64,000 nt of DNA, taken from positions 62,001-126,000 of the forward strand of contig JAURKC010000019.1 in the NCBI GenBank assembly GCA_030831945.1, in the 5' to 3' direction. Each line of letters opens with the position of its first letter. Position 1 is the first letter of the stretch. This document shows positions 28,200 to 36,958 of this stretch, in pieces. The stretch comes from Ferruginibacter sp. (GTDB taxonomy: Bacteria; Bacteroidota; Bacteroidia; Chitinophagales; Chitinophagaceae). A model generated the notes under the pieces. That model saw only the letters and a program-made list of their open reading frames with translations, searched no databases and was not told where the DNA came from. Position numbers and translations under genes: made by a program.

Positions 28200-29132
28200 A
28201 TGGGAGAAACAGATAGATATTCGGAATATAAACTACCAAAAAAACGATTAACCCTTGGTAATGATGGCAATGCCCTAGTTGCATTATTTACCTTTAATGT
28301 AATTTTCTTTTTATTATTGATTACCATTCAGGTAGTCTATTTCTTTTTACAATCCAACCAGACCGCCTTTAACACACAGATTGTACAATACTTTGAGATG
28401 CCCGCCCAGCTTAGTAAATTAAGTGAGCGCCCCTGGACTATCCTAGTCTATATGTTTAGTCATACGGGCGTTATGCATATTTTAAGCAATATGCTATGGT
28501 TGTGGGCATTTGGATATATTTTACAAGAACTAACTGGTAATAAGAAAATTATTCCCATTTATATATACGGTGGTTTTGCCGGAGCGATTGCCTTTATTTT
28601 GGCTAACTACTTCATTCCGCCTTTACAGCCTTTTATTGGAAGCGCGTCCTTGTTGGGGGCCAATGCCGCTACAATGGCCATTGCGGTTGCTACCACTTCG
28701 CTTGCTCCACAATATCGTTTTTTCAAAAATTTAAATGGCGGTATTCCTATTTGGGTACTCACCCTTGTTTATGTGCTGATTGATATTGCCGGTGTCGCCT
28801 CTTTAAGTGCTGCCTATAGTATATCCCATCTCTTTGGGGGACTGGCTGGATTTCTTTTTATTTATTTACTAGGAAAGAAAATTGACGGAAGTCTTTGGAT
28901 GAATAGTATGTATAATTGGTTCATACATCTTTTTAACCCCTATAAACCTGCCACTAAAAATCGAATCAAAGAAACCGTTTTTTACAATGCCGGTGGAAGG
29001 AAGCCTTTCAACAAAACTTCTAATATTACTCAGCAACGGGTAGACGAGATTTTAGATAAAATTAATCAAAAAGGTTACCAATTTTTAACTGCAGAAGAAA
29101 AGGATATTTTAAAAAGAGCGGCCGAAGATTAG
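28200..29132 (+). CDS. rhomboid-like protein lacking the catalytic serine (pseudoprotease)
   Basis: 310 residues. The rhomboid helix-2 motif MFSHTGVMHILSNMLWLWAFG and helix-6 histidine (H210, SISHLFGGLAGF) are intact, but the GxSG motif is replaced by G153-A-N155-A in LLGANAATMAIA, so serine is missing. By analogy with iRhoms it may bind membrane proteins without cutting them or modulate the active rhomboid encoded just upstream. About 80 extra C-terminal residues form a soluble tail (RVDEILDKINQKGYQFLTAE), a small domain found in Bacteroidota rhomboids. Confidence 0.9.
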   Translation: MGETDRYSEYKLPKKRLTLGNDGNALVALFTFNVIFFLLLITIQVVYFFLQSNQTAFNTQIVQYFEMPAQLSKLSERPWTILVYMFSHTGVMHILSNMLWLWAFGYILQELTGNKKIIPIYIYGGFAGAIAFILANYFIPPLQPFIGSASLLGANAATMAIAVATTSLAPQYRFFKNLNGGIPIWVLTLVYVLIDIAGVASLSAAYSISHLFGGLAGFLFIYLLGKKIDGSLWMNSMYNWFIHLFNPYKPATKNRIKETVFYNAGGRKPFNKTSNITQQRVDEILDKINQKGYQFLTAEEKDILKRAAED

Positions 29133-29230
29133 TAAATACAAAACTATAGCCTCCATTATCAATCGGTTATTTTAAAAACAAGTTGCCCCTAAAAGCAAAT
29201 TGTATAAACGGCATATCCTATCTTTACTAC

Positions 29231-30388
29231 ATGCCAAAAAGCATTTTTCGAAGGCTAACAAAAAACATTTTTATCGTTACGAATGTAATGATAGCCGTCT
29301 TATTTTTAATTGGCTGCTATAGCGAATTGTTTTTTTCTGCCTCCTCTTGGCCCGTTGGATTACTAACCTTGTCCTCGTTTTATTTATTACTACTCCTCTT
29401 GATTTTTTTTGTTTTCTGGTTGTTCGTTAAGCCAGCCTGGATACTTATTTTTTTAATCACCGCATCGCTTTCTTACAAGCATATAAATAATATTTTACCC
29501 TTTCGTTTTTCTTCGAACTTTCATCAAAAAAAACAACCCAACGATATTAGAGTGATGAGCTGGAATGTAGCACAGTTCAATATTATGAAATTTAAAAAGA
29601 GTCCCGATACATTTAATCAAATGATTCAATTGATTAATGATTACCAACCTGATATTGCTTGTTTTCAAGAGATGGTGAGCGGTGATACGCTTGCAGATCT
29701 GAACAATGCTTATTATCGTAAATATAGTTTTTTTTCAATTTTTGATTTTGCACATCGACTCAATTTTCCAAACTATTTTTATAGCTACCAATACAAGGAT
29801 AATTTTTTAAGTCAACAACATTTTGGTAAAATTATTTTTTCTAAATATCCAATTGTCAATAAACAAACCATTAGTAATTTTCCTTTTGACTATAATTCTA
29901 ATTTTCAATATGCTGACATAGTAAAAGGTAATGATACGATTCGTGTCTTTAATATTCATCTTCAATCTCTCCGATTGAGTAGTACTAATTTAGATTATAT
30001 AGAAAACCCCTCGATAAAAACAGATACAGATATAAAACGATCAAAAAATTTGATTACAAAATTCAAAACTGCTTTTCTAAAAAGAATTTCTCAAGCTGAT
30101 AGAGTAAGAGTAGAAATTAACAAGAGTCCATACCAAGTTATTGTCTGTGGTGATTTTAATGATGTACCTAATTCCTATCCCTATGAAAAAATTGGTAACG
30201 GATTACAAGACGCATTTGTATTAAAAGGATTGGGAATAGGAAGAACCTTCAGCGGCATATCACCCACTTTGAGAATAGACAATATTTTTGTAGACAAGCG
30301 CTTTTCGGTTCGCCAATTTACCAGAATTCCAAAAAAGCTAAGCGATCATTTTCCTATTATTACAGATATCGGGCTTCTTACAGAATAA
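29231..30388 (+). CDS. membrane-anchored endonuclease/exonuclease/phosphatase family protein
   Basis: About 385 residues from ATG 29231; a TTG start 48 bp earlier is possible but the ATG begins the basic stretch before the first helix. Three N-terminal hydrophobic helices precede an EEP domain from about residue 100: VMSWNVAQFN, CFQEM (metal-binding Glu), VCGDFNDVPNSYPY and LSDHFPIITD (catalytic Asp-His). EEP domains hydrolyse phosphodiesters or phosphomonoesters; the substrate here is unknown. It follows the rhomboid pair by about 100 bp on the same strand. Confidence 0.85.
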   Translation: MPKSIFRRLTKNIFIVTNVMIAVLFLIGCYSELFFSASSWPVGLLTLSSFYLLLLLLIFFVFWLFVKPAWILIFLITASLSYKHINNILPFRFSSNFHQKKQPNDIRVMSWNVAQFNIMKFKKSPDTFNQMIQLINDYQPDIACFQEMVSGDTLADLNNAYYRKYSFFSIFDFAHRLNFPNYFYSYQYKDNFLSQQHFGKIIFSKYPIVNKQTISNFPFDYNSNFQYADIVKGNDTIRVFNIHLQSLRLSSTNLDYIENPSIKTDTDIKRSKNLITKFKTAFLKRISQADRVRVEINKSPYQVIVCGDFNDVPNSYPYEKIGNGLQDAFVLKGLGIGRTFSGISPTLRIDNIFVDKRFSVRQFTRIPKKLSDHFPIITDIGLLTE

Positions 30389-30398
30389 TTGAATGCAG

Positions 30399-30406
30399 TA
30401 TATTTG
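30399..30406 (+). promoter_or_regulatory. candidate -7 box of cysS promoter
   Basis: TATATTTG matches TAnnTTTG, 89 bp upstream of the cysS ATG, directly after the preceding stop codon. Confidence 0.35.
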
Positions 30407-30495
30407 CATTGACTAACTAATAAATGAATTAGTATCGCAAAATGGACAAATCGCTATAAGGGTTTCAACATAAGTCCATAAAATAAATATTTATT

Positions 30496-31986
30496 ATGTC
30501 TTTAAAAATATACAATTCTTACAATCGTCAAAAAGAGACCTTTACTTCTATTACACCAGGACATGTGGGGATGTATGTGTGTGGTCCAACCGTAAGCGGA
30601 GAGAGCCATCTCGGTCATGCTAGGCCTTATGTAACTTTTGATTTTATCTATCGCTACCTTACGTATAAAGGGTATAAAGTTCGCTATGTTCGCAATATTA
30701 CTGATGCTGGTCATTTTGAAGAAGAAGGGAAATTGGCGGAAGACAAAGTAACGGCTAAAGCGATTTTAGAAAAGTTAGAGCCTATGGAGCTGGTACAAAA
30801 ATATACCAACTTATTTCATTGGGCGATGTTACAACTTAATTGTATAGAACCAAGCATAGAGCCAACAGCCACTGGGCATATTGTAGAGCAACTGAACATG
30901 ATAGAAAAAATAATATCAGCAGGATATGCCTATGTAGTAAATGGTTCTGTTTATTTTGATGTTAAAAAATATGCCGCCAATCATGATTATGGAAAGCTAA
31001 GTGGAAGAATTATTGACGACCTGTTAGAAACTACTCGAGAGCTAGATGGGCAAGAAGAAAAAAGAGATAAGGCAGATTTTGCCTTATGGAAATCGGCCGC
31101 CCCTGAGCATATCATGCGTTGGAAAAGCCCGTGGGGTGAGGGTTATCCCGGATGGCATATTGAATGTTCTGCAATGGCCACCAAATATTTGGGCGCAGAA
31201 TTTGATATTCATGGTGGAGGAATGGATCTTCAGTTTCCTCACCACGAAAGCGAAATTGCTCAAAGTAAAATCTGTAATCATCACACACCGGCGAAATATT
31301 GGATTCATAATAATATGATAACGGTCAACGGCCGTAAGATGGGTAAAAGCTATAACAACCAGATTAAATTAACTGAGCTATTTGATGGAACACACCCATT
31401 ACTTACACAGGCTTTTGATCCAATGACGATAAGGTTTTTTATTCTTCAAAGTCATTATAGAAGTCCAATTGATTTTAGTAGCGAGGCATTACAATCCAGT
31501 GAAAAAGCTTTCAAACGCTTATGGGAGGCCTATGAGTTATTAAAAAATCTTTCCGCGCCTGATGGACAACCGGCTGCCGATTTAGCCTTAGAGGAAAAAG
31601 TTGTTTCCCAACTTCAAGAGCTAGAAACTTTTATGGACGATGATTTTAGTACCGCAAAAGTACTGGCTAATTTATTTGAACTGGCTCCTGTCATTAATTC
31701 AATTAAGGATGGACACATCGCTATCAACGCTATTTCCTCTTCTACACTTCAACTGATGAAGAAATCCTTTTCCATTTATTTGGAAGATATTATGGGATTA
31801 AAAAATGCTGCTGCTGAAAAAGGAAATACATTAAACGGAGTAATGCAATTACTAATTGATATCCGAAAAGAAGCTAAGGAAAAAAAGGATTATGCAACTT
31901 CTGATAAAATAAGAAAACAACTACTTTCGCAAGGCATCATACTAAAGGATGAAAAGGATGGAAATATGAGTTGGGGTCTGGAATAA
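30496..31986 (+). CDS. cysS: cysteinyl-tRNA synthetase
   Basis: 496 residues, full length. N-terminal zinc/HIGH region MYVCGPTVSGESHLGHARPY, the WHIECSAMA and DIHGGGMDLQFPHHE zinc-ligand segments, KMSKS-type loop GRKMGKSYNN, and a C-terminal helical anticodon-binding region. Loads cysteine on tRNA-Cys in the cytoplasm. Essential single-copy gene; nothing unusual. Confidence 0.97.
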   Translation: MSLKIYNSYNRQKETFTSITPGHVGMYVCGPTVSGESHLGHARPYVTFDFIYRYLTYKGYKVRYVRNITDAGHFEEEGKLAEDKVTAKAILEKLEPMELVQKYTNLFHWAMLQLNCIEPSIEPTATGHIVEQLNMIEKIISAGYAYVVNGSVYFDVKKYAANHDYGKLSGRIIDDLLETTRELDGQEEKRDKADFALWKSAAPEHIMRWKSPWGEGYPGWHIECSAMATKYLGAEFDIHGGGMDLQFPHHESEIAQSKICNHHTPAKYWIHNNMITVNGRKMGKSYNNQIKLTELFDGTHPLLTQAFDPMTIRFFILQSHYRSPIDFSSEALQSSEKAFKRLWEAYELLKNLSAPDGQPAADLALEEKVVSQLQELETFMDDDFSTAKVLANLFELAPVINSIKDGHIAINAISSSTLQLMKKSFSIYLEDIMGLKNAAAEKGNTLNGVMQLLIDIRKEAKEKKDYATSDKIRKQLLSQGIILKDEKDGNMSWGLE

Positions 31987-32065
31987 AAATATTTAATCTG
32001 CTCGAGTGAATTTTATCGAGTTAAGAAAATTTGCTATCCTAATCAAAGGCAAAGCTGCTTTAAAA

Positions 32066-33307
32066 CTATTTCAACCAATTCATTTCAGGCACCTTTACAG
32101 GCACTTTAAAATAATTTAATCGAAGCGAATCGCTCCAACCATTGGGGTTTCTTTCAAAAGTTTTGCTGCTAAAAAATATCATTCCCTTCATGTTGGGTGT
32201 ATTACGCATCGCAACTATTTGACGAGGTAACTGACTGAGTTCTTTCCAGGCGGGGTTGCTATTCGCTCGGTAAATGCCCATACCAACGTAACAATGTTTT
32301 CCGTAAGTATGATTGCTCCACCAAGATAATAATACTTCATAAGGAGCAATGCGATGACCAAATTCCCAGTACAATTGAGGGGCTACATAATCAATCCAAC
32401 CCTTTTTTAACCACAATAAAATATTAGCATACAAGTCGTCATAATTTGTTTGTGCGCCAATTGTACGACTTCCATCAATTGGGTCTTTGTCCTGATTTCG
32501 CCAAACACCAAAAGGACTAATACCAAATTGACATTTTTTATTTTCCTTTTTAATCGTAGCGCTCAACTTAGAAATAATTGAATCGGTATTACTTCTTCTC
32601 CAATCATCCTTCGTCAAACCAGCACCATATTTTCTAAACGTAGCTTCGTCAGGAAATTCTTTGCCAGGAATTCTATAAGGATAAAAATAATCATCAAAAT
32701 GAATGGCATCCACATCGTATCTACTTACCACGTCTGACACCACCTGTGTTACATATTGCTGCGCCTCCTTATTACCAGGATCAAAATATCGCTTATCTCC
32801 ATAAACCAAAAACCATTCAGGATGTACTTTAGTAATATGAGTAGCAGACAAAGAAGGGTTGGTTAAATTAAATTCAGCTCTATAGGGATTCAACCAAGCA
32901 TGAAATACCATTCCTCGTTTATGCGTTTCCGATATCATAAATGCCAGCGGATCATAATAAGGCGAAGGTGGTTGTCCCTGAATGCCTGTTAGCCATTGAC
33001 TCCAAGGTTCATAGGGCGAAGGATAAAAAGCATCGGTACAAGGTCTTATTTGAACTACCAAGGCATTGATTCCGTTGCGCTGGTGCATATCTAGCATTTT
33101 AATAAAGGATGCCTTTTGAGAATTACTGTTATAATCTCCTTTAGTAGGCCAGTCAATATTATCGACCGTCGCTATCCATACGCCCCTAAACTCTGGTTTA
33201 GTTTGTGCTGATAATGACAATATGATGAAAGAAAAAACAACAGCCGAAAGAACGCGTACAATTTTGTTAGCACAATTTGATAACGTATTTAGAAAAAATA
33301 ATTTCAT
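32066..33307 (-). CDS. GHL10 family glycoside-hydrolase-like secreted protein
   Basis: About 413 residues from the ATG at 33307 with a signal peptide ending FIILSLSAQ; an ATG 27 bp upstream is an alternative. The domain (PF02638-like GHL10) begins PEFRGVWIATVDNIDWPTKG and includes VQIRPCTDAFYPSPYEPWS, FHAWLNPYRA, HFDDYFYPY and KKGWIDYVAPQLYW. These TIM-barrel proteins (YngK-like) are thought to act on cell-wall or other glycans outside the cell; activity is not established for most. It converges on cysS. Confidence 0.87.
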   Translation of the reverse strand: MKLFFLNTLSNCANKIVRVLSAVVFSFIILSLSAQTKPEFRGVWIATVDNIDWPTKGDYNSNSQKASFIKMLDMHQRNGINALVVQIRPCTDAFYPSPYEPWSQWLTGIQGQPPSPYYDPLAFMISETHKRGMVFHAWLNPYRAEFNLTNPSLSATHITKVHPEWFLVYGDKRYFDPGNKEAQQYVTQVVSDVVSRYDVDAIHFDDYFYPYRIPGKEFPDEATFRKYGAGLTKDDWRRSNTDSIISKLSATIKKENKKCQFGISPFGVWRNQDKDPIDGSRTIGAQTNYDDLYANILLWLKKGWIDYVAPQLYWEFGHRIAPYEVLLSWWSNHTYGKHCYVGMGIYRANSNPAWKELSQLPRQIVAMRNTPNMKGMIFFSSKTFERNPNGWSDSLRLNYFKVPVKVPEMNWLK

Positions 33308-33417
33308 TTGGAATGCTTGGTTATTGATCACCAAAAAATCGAACCATTAGTATTTTTTAATTACTTATTAATTATTAGTCGGTTTCGGATTTGGTAAAAC
33401 TAAATTAATATTTCCGT

Positions 33418-34446
33418 TTAAAGAAGGTCTTTATCTACTTTAATAGAAAACTCATTCATATAAATTTTTAAGAAAATAATAAAATAGCTTATAAGTAATG
33501 GGCCAAAAATTAAACCCATAAAGCCAAATAATTGTAGCCCCACGACTACCCCTAATATAGTGATCATTGGGTGGACATTGCCAATTTTTTTTAGCAATAC
33601 CAATCGAGTGATATAGTCTACATTACCCGTTACTATAATACTATAAATAGTAAGCCCTGTGGCAGTAGCTGCATGGTTCATTGAATACAAATAGATAACT
33701 AGTGGCACCCAAACAATCATCGTTCCCACTAAAGGAAAAAACGCAAATACTCCGGTTACAAATCCCCACATTCCCCAATCTTTAACGCCAAAAATAAGAT
33801 AGCCAATAGCAGCAAAAAGACCCTGTACAATACATATGATGGGTATTCCGATCGCATTCGCTCTTATCATAGTGTCTGTCTCGCTAGCAAGCTTAGCTAC
33901 ATTTTCTGATTTAAGCGGAATAATATGATTTAAATATTTTTCTACCTGCTTACCACTATACAATAAGTAGTATAACAAAAAAAACAGCATTAACAAGTTG
34001 GCTAACACATTTGCGGTACTATTTAAAAAGGTAGGTATATAAGTTGCAATTTTTTTTGCTATAGATTCTGCGCTGGTGGCAGTAAAAAATTGTTGGCCAG
34101 TAAGGGCTTCGATTTTTTTTGAAATTATTTCAAGACCCGTAACCACAGCTTGTTGATTATTAATCAATGAATATATTTTCGGAGAAACCAATAACACTGT
34201 AAAATAGATAGGCACAGAAATAACAATGATGGTCGATATAATAAATAAAAGTGCCGTTAAACCCTTTGGCCATTTTTTTTGAACAGTTAGTTTTTCATAC
34301 CACTTACGAAGCAAAATATATAAGGTTACTCCTCCTAAAAACCCAGGTAAAAAAATATATAACTCGGTAATCAGCATTCCCCCCAACAAAATAATCAATC
34401 CCAGCAGCAGGACCTGTCGCAAATGATTATTAAACATGGTGGGCAT
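33418..34446 (-). CDS. AI-2E family transporter (PerM-like)
   Basis: 342 residues with about eight helices. Family features include the N-terminal helix pair, FFLLYYLLYSGKQ, the long loop after it, and GVFAFFPLVGTMIVWVPLVIY followed by the C-terminal VGLQLFGFMGLIFGPLLISY. Members export small molecules (AI-2, or sodium/proton exchange in some); a specific substrate cannot be assigned. It follows the radical SAM gene by 41 bp on the same strand. Confidence 0.88.
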   Translation of the reverse strand: MPTMFNNHLRQVLLLGLIILLGGMLITELYIFLPGFLGGVTLYILLRKWYEKLTVQKKWPKGLTALLFIISTIIVISVPIYFTVLLVSPKIYSLINNQQAVVTGLEIISKKIEALTGQQFFTATSAESIAKKIATYIPTFLNSTANVLANLLMLFFLLYYLLYSGKQVEKYLNHIIPLKSENVAKLASETDTMIRANAIGIPIICIVQGLFAAIGYLIFGVKDWGMWGFVTGVFAFFPLVGTMIVWVPLVIYLYSMNHAATATGLTIYSIIVTGNVDYITRLVLLKKIGNVHPMITILGVVVGLQLFGFMGLIFGPLLISYFIIFLKIYMNEFSIKVDKDLL

Positions 34447-34487
34447 AAAGTAAATTTAGTTAATTAATTGCAATGCAGTAACAGGTT

Positions 34488-35519
34488 CTACTCCTGCCAA
34501 ACAGATACTCCTTCACTGCAATTGGCGCAGATGTCAATATTTTTTCTGCTTTTCATCAATTCAGATCGAAACTGTTTATAGTTATCATTTTTCCAAACCT
34601 CTTTAAACGACTGTAATTTTAAATTTCCTAATTGGTGGGTTGCATCTTTATCAAAGCAACAAGGAACCACCAAACCATCCCAAGTAATTACATTGGCGTG
34701 CTGCATTTTCCAACAACGATTAGCTAGTTTATTTTTAGCAGCATAACTACCGTCCATATTTTTTTTATACCGACTATATTTATCAATAGAGGGTATTAAG
34801 TTATTGGGATCCGTTTGATAATCATATACTTGGGCGGTTTTAAACCTTACCTCATCTACACCAATTTCTTTTGCGATTTTTTTTATGTCTTCTATTTGGT
34901 GTTCGTTATGCTTCACTACCAAAAATTGAAAAAACACAAACGGCGTTTTACTATTCAATTCCTTTTTCCATTTAACAATATTTTTTGCGCCCTCTATCAC
35001 CTTATCAATATTTCCACCAATCCTGTATTGTTTATATACATCCTGTGTTGTTCCATCAATAGAAATAATTAACCTGTCTAATCCGCTTTCTATTGTTTTC
35101 TTAGCCGCTTCGTCTGTTAAATAGTGCGCATTGGTAGAAGTTGCCGTGTAAATTCCTTTGTCACTGGCATATTTCACCATCTCCAAAAAGTCAGGATTTA
35201 AATAGGGCTCCCCTTGAAAATAAAAAATTAGATAAATTAACTCATGGTGAATTTCATCAATGGTCCGAGTAAAAAAATTCTTTTCTAACATTCCAATAGG
35301 GCGCGAAAAGGCTCTTAAACCACTTGGACACTCAGGACAACGAAGATTACAACTGGTGGTAGGCTCAAATGAAATTGAAACAGGATAGCCCCATTGAATA
35401 GGCTTATTCAACCACCTGCTTAAATAAAAACTAGAAAGAACTTGAATGCCATTCCAGGCTCTTTTTATAGAAAGTTTGCTTATAAGATTGATGCTGTCGT
35501 TCCAGTTAAAATTAGGCAT
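34488..35519 (-). CDS. radical SAM/SPASM domain protein
   Basis: 343 residues. The radical SAM cluster cysteines C57, C61 and C64 are in TTSCNLRCPECPSG. The barrel follows (LIFYFQGEPYLNPDFLEM). The C-terminal SPASM region has cysteines in NRCWKMQHA, VVPCCFDKD and IDICANCSEG for auxiliary Fe-S clusters. SPASM proteins modify peptides, proteins or carbohydrates; no substrate gene is adjacent. A TAATTTTG box lies immediately upstream (35525-35532), so mRNA may be leaderless. Confidence 0.9.
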   Translation of the reverse strand: MPNFNWNDSINLISKLSIKRAWNGIQVLSSFYLSRWLNKPIQWGYPVSISFEPTTSCNLRCPECPSGLRAFSRPIGMLEKNFFTRTIDEIHHELIYLIFYFQGEPYLNPDFLEMVKYASDKGIYTATSTNAHYLTDEAAKKTIESGLDRLIISIDGTTQDVYKQYRIGGNIDKVIEGAKNIVKWKKELNSKTPFVFFQFLVVKHNEHQIEDIKKIAKEIGVDEVRFKTAQVYDYQTDPNNLIPSIDKYSRYKKNMDGSYAAKNKLANRCWKMQHANVITWDGLVVPCCFDKDATHQLGNLKLQSFKEVWKNDNYKQFRSELMKSRKNIDICANCSEGVSVWQE

Positions 35520-35524
35520 GATTA

Positions 35525-35532
35525 CAAAATTA
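35525..35532 (-). promoter_or_regulatory. candidate -7 box of radical SAM gene
   Basis: Minus strand TAATTTTG matches TAnnTTTG and ends 6 bp before the start codon; a transcript would have almost no leader. Confidence 0.35.
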
Positions 35533-35736
35533 GCGTTCCCAATGATAAGTGCAGCAATTTTTTAGTTTTAGTTAATTTATCTAGATAAGTTACTGTGGTT
35601 GATCATTGGAAACCTCTTGCCCCTTTTCTTTATAATTTTCATTGTATAAAATAAAATGTATACATCAAATCATCTATCTTTAAACATGATTTTACCAATT
35701 TGTTTTTACCCAATTTTATAAAAATTTTATTGAGCA

Positions 35737-35967
35737 ATGGAAGAGGATGTAAAAGAATTTTTGATTAAAATAGTTCAATCCATTTCAATGGGACTTGTTT
35801 GGCTTCTGGCCAACATGAGCATCGGCATTTACTTTGGATTTGCTTTTTTTGAAGGTCGTCCTTCATTAGGAAATTATATTTATTACGCTGTATTTATACT
35901 GACGCTCATTGCCCTAATTAATTATTTACGAAAAAAATGGAAAGGGTGGGAGGAAATTAATTATTAA
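35737..35967 (+). CDS. small two-helix membrane protein, 76 aa
   Basis: Two hydrophobic helices (SISMGLVWLLANMSIGIYFG and YIYYAVFILTLIALINYL) with a short charged N-terminus and basic C-terminal tail. I do not recognise a named family; similar short proteins occur in Chitinophagaceae. It is alone on the plus strand between a divergent radical SAM gene and a convergent NTF2-like gene. Confidence 0.65.
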   Translation: MEEDVKEFLIKIVQSISMGLVWLLANMSIGIYFGFAFFEGRPSLGNYIYYAVFILTLIALINYLRKKWKGWEEINY

Positions 35968-35979
35968 TAGGGTGCCACG

Positions 35980-36408
35980 CTAACTAGTATGATCAACTAT
36001 TATAATCCATTTGTTAGCAACCTTACGAAATAAAAGCGAAAATAGACCGCCAACGTCTCCAATACTTCTAGTTAAATGCCATTTGCCTACCACGAAAAAA
36101 TGGGTAGGCGACAACCTTTTTACCTCTAGCAATTCGAACTTTAGCTTGCCCATTGCTGCTTTATCAGGATAGTTTTTATGGTAGTTTTCTAGCGTTTTTT
36201 GCCATCCATAGGTTACTCCTGATTTGCCAATAAACATAAGCGAATCGCTTTTCCAATAGGATTCCATAAAAGCAGGAATATTTCCTTTATTCCATTCTTG
36301 TGTTTGGAAATCCAATAAAGCTCTTACCTCTTTTTCGTCTTTATCTTGACTAAACAAGGACGTTGCTGAAAAAATATACACCAATATTAATAAGAATGCT
36401 TTTCTCAT
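35980..36408 (-). CDS. secreted SnoaL/NTF2-like (DUF4440) protein
   Basis: 142 residues with a signal peptide (LILVYIFSATSLFSQ) and a cone-shaped NTF2-like domain: VRALLDFQTQEWNKGNIPAF, FIGKSGVTYGWQKTLENYHKNYP and HFFVVGKWHLTRSIG. DUF4440 proteins have no single known role. The gene lies 57 bp after the MerC gene on the same strand and could be co-transcribed. Confidence 0.82.
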   Translation of the reverse strand: MRKAFLLILVYIFSATSLFSQDKDEKEVRALLDFQTQEWNKGNIPAFMESYWKSDSLMFIGKSGVTYGWQKTLENYHKNYPDKAAMGKLKFELLEVKRLSPTHFFVVGKWHLTRSIGDVGGLFSLLFRKVANKWIIIVDHTS

Positions 36409-36465
36409 AAAGAAATTTTTATTTACAAGATAATCAATAAACGGTAATTTTTATTGGTACACTTT

Positions 36466-36855
36466 CTAGTGCTGATGATGGGGAGAAGAACAGTTGGTGC
36501 GGTGACACAAACGATAATTATAATAATGTGCACTAATAATTAAAGGAACTGCCACTACCAAAAACCAGTTTTCCAAAGAATGAAAAAACTGTTTAAATAC
36601 AAGTAATAGAAAGCCAATACAAAAAATTAAAACGGGCACTAGAGAATGGTGGTGTTTTACATATCCATGAAACAAAGAATAAGACCCTACTATAAAAGCC
36701 AATATAATCATGCCCCATTCAAAGACAGAATTATGGACGATATTAATACCAAATACGGGTAAGGTAGAAACCAATACGGGTAACAATGCGCAGTGAATAG
36801 CACACAACACAGAGGTTGCAATCCCCATCATATCCCAGTTGATTTTTGTATTCAT
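36466..36855 (-). CDS. MerC domain membrane protein
   Basis: 129 residues from ATG 36855 (the frame extends 14 codons further, but the Bacteroidota -7 box at 36867-36874 lies in that extension). Four helices; the MerC metal-binding cysteines are in SVLCAIHCALLPVL, and the C-terminal tail is rich in His and Cys (CHRTNCSSPHHQH). MerC was defined in mercury transport; chromosomal copies beside Fur-family genes may move other metals. Divergent from the SCO1-fur pair with a palindrome in between. Confidence 0.83.
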   Translation of the reverse strand: MNTKINWDMMGIATSVLCAIHCALLPVLVSTLPVFGINIVHNSVFEWGMIILAFIVGSYSLFHGYVKHHHSLVPVLIFCIGFLLLVFKQFFHSLENWFLVVAVPLIISAHYYNYRLCHRTNCSSPHHQH

Positions 36856-36866
36856 CGTAAGAAATA

Positions 36867-36874
36867 CAAAAGTA
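36867..36874 (-). promoter_or_regulatory. candidate -7 box of MerC promoter
   Basis: Minus strand TACTTTTG, 12 bp upstream of the MerC start. A TTG on the minus strand at 36895-36897 is 20 bp away, a good -33 spacing, and lies within the palindrome. Confidence 0.5.
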
Positions 36875-36880
36875 CTAAAT

Positions 36881-36897
36881 TTGCAATAATGTTGCAA
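36881..36897. promoter_or_regulatory. 17-bp palindrome, likely Fur-family operator
   Basis: TTGCAATAATGTTGCAA is an 8-1-8 inverted repeat with one mismatch, overlapping the predicted -33 element of MerC, in the divergent space shared with the SCO1-fur operon. Its size fits Fur/Zur operators. The regulator is probably the Fur-family protein encoded at 37669, by location only. Confidence 0.6.
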
Positions 36898-36935
36898 CTT
36901 TTATATTGCAGGGTATTTAGCATCTTGTTTGATTG

Positions 36936-36943
36936 TAACTTTG
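36936..36943 (+). promoter_or_regulatory. candidate -7 box of SCO1-fur operon
   Basis: TAACTTTG matches TAnnTTTG, 15 bp upstream of the SCO1-family ATG. No well-spaced -33 element was found. Confidence 0.45.
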
Positions 36944-36958
36944 AGTAAACTTTATAAT

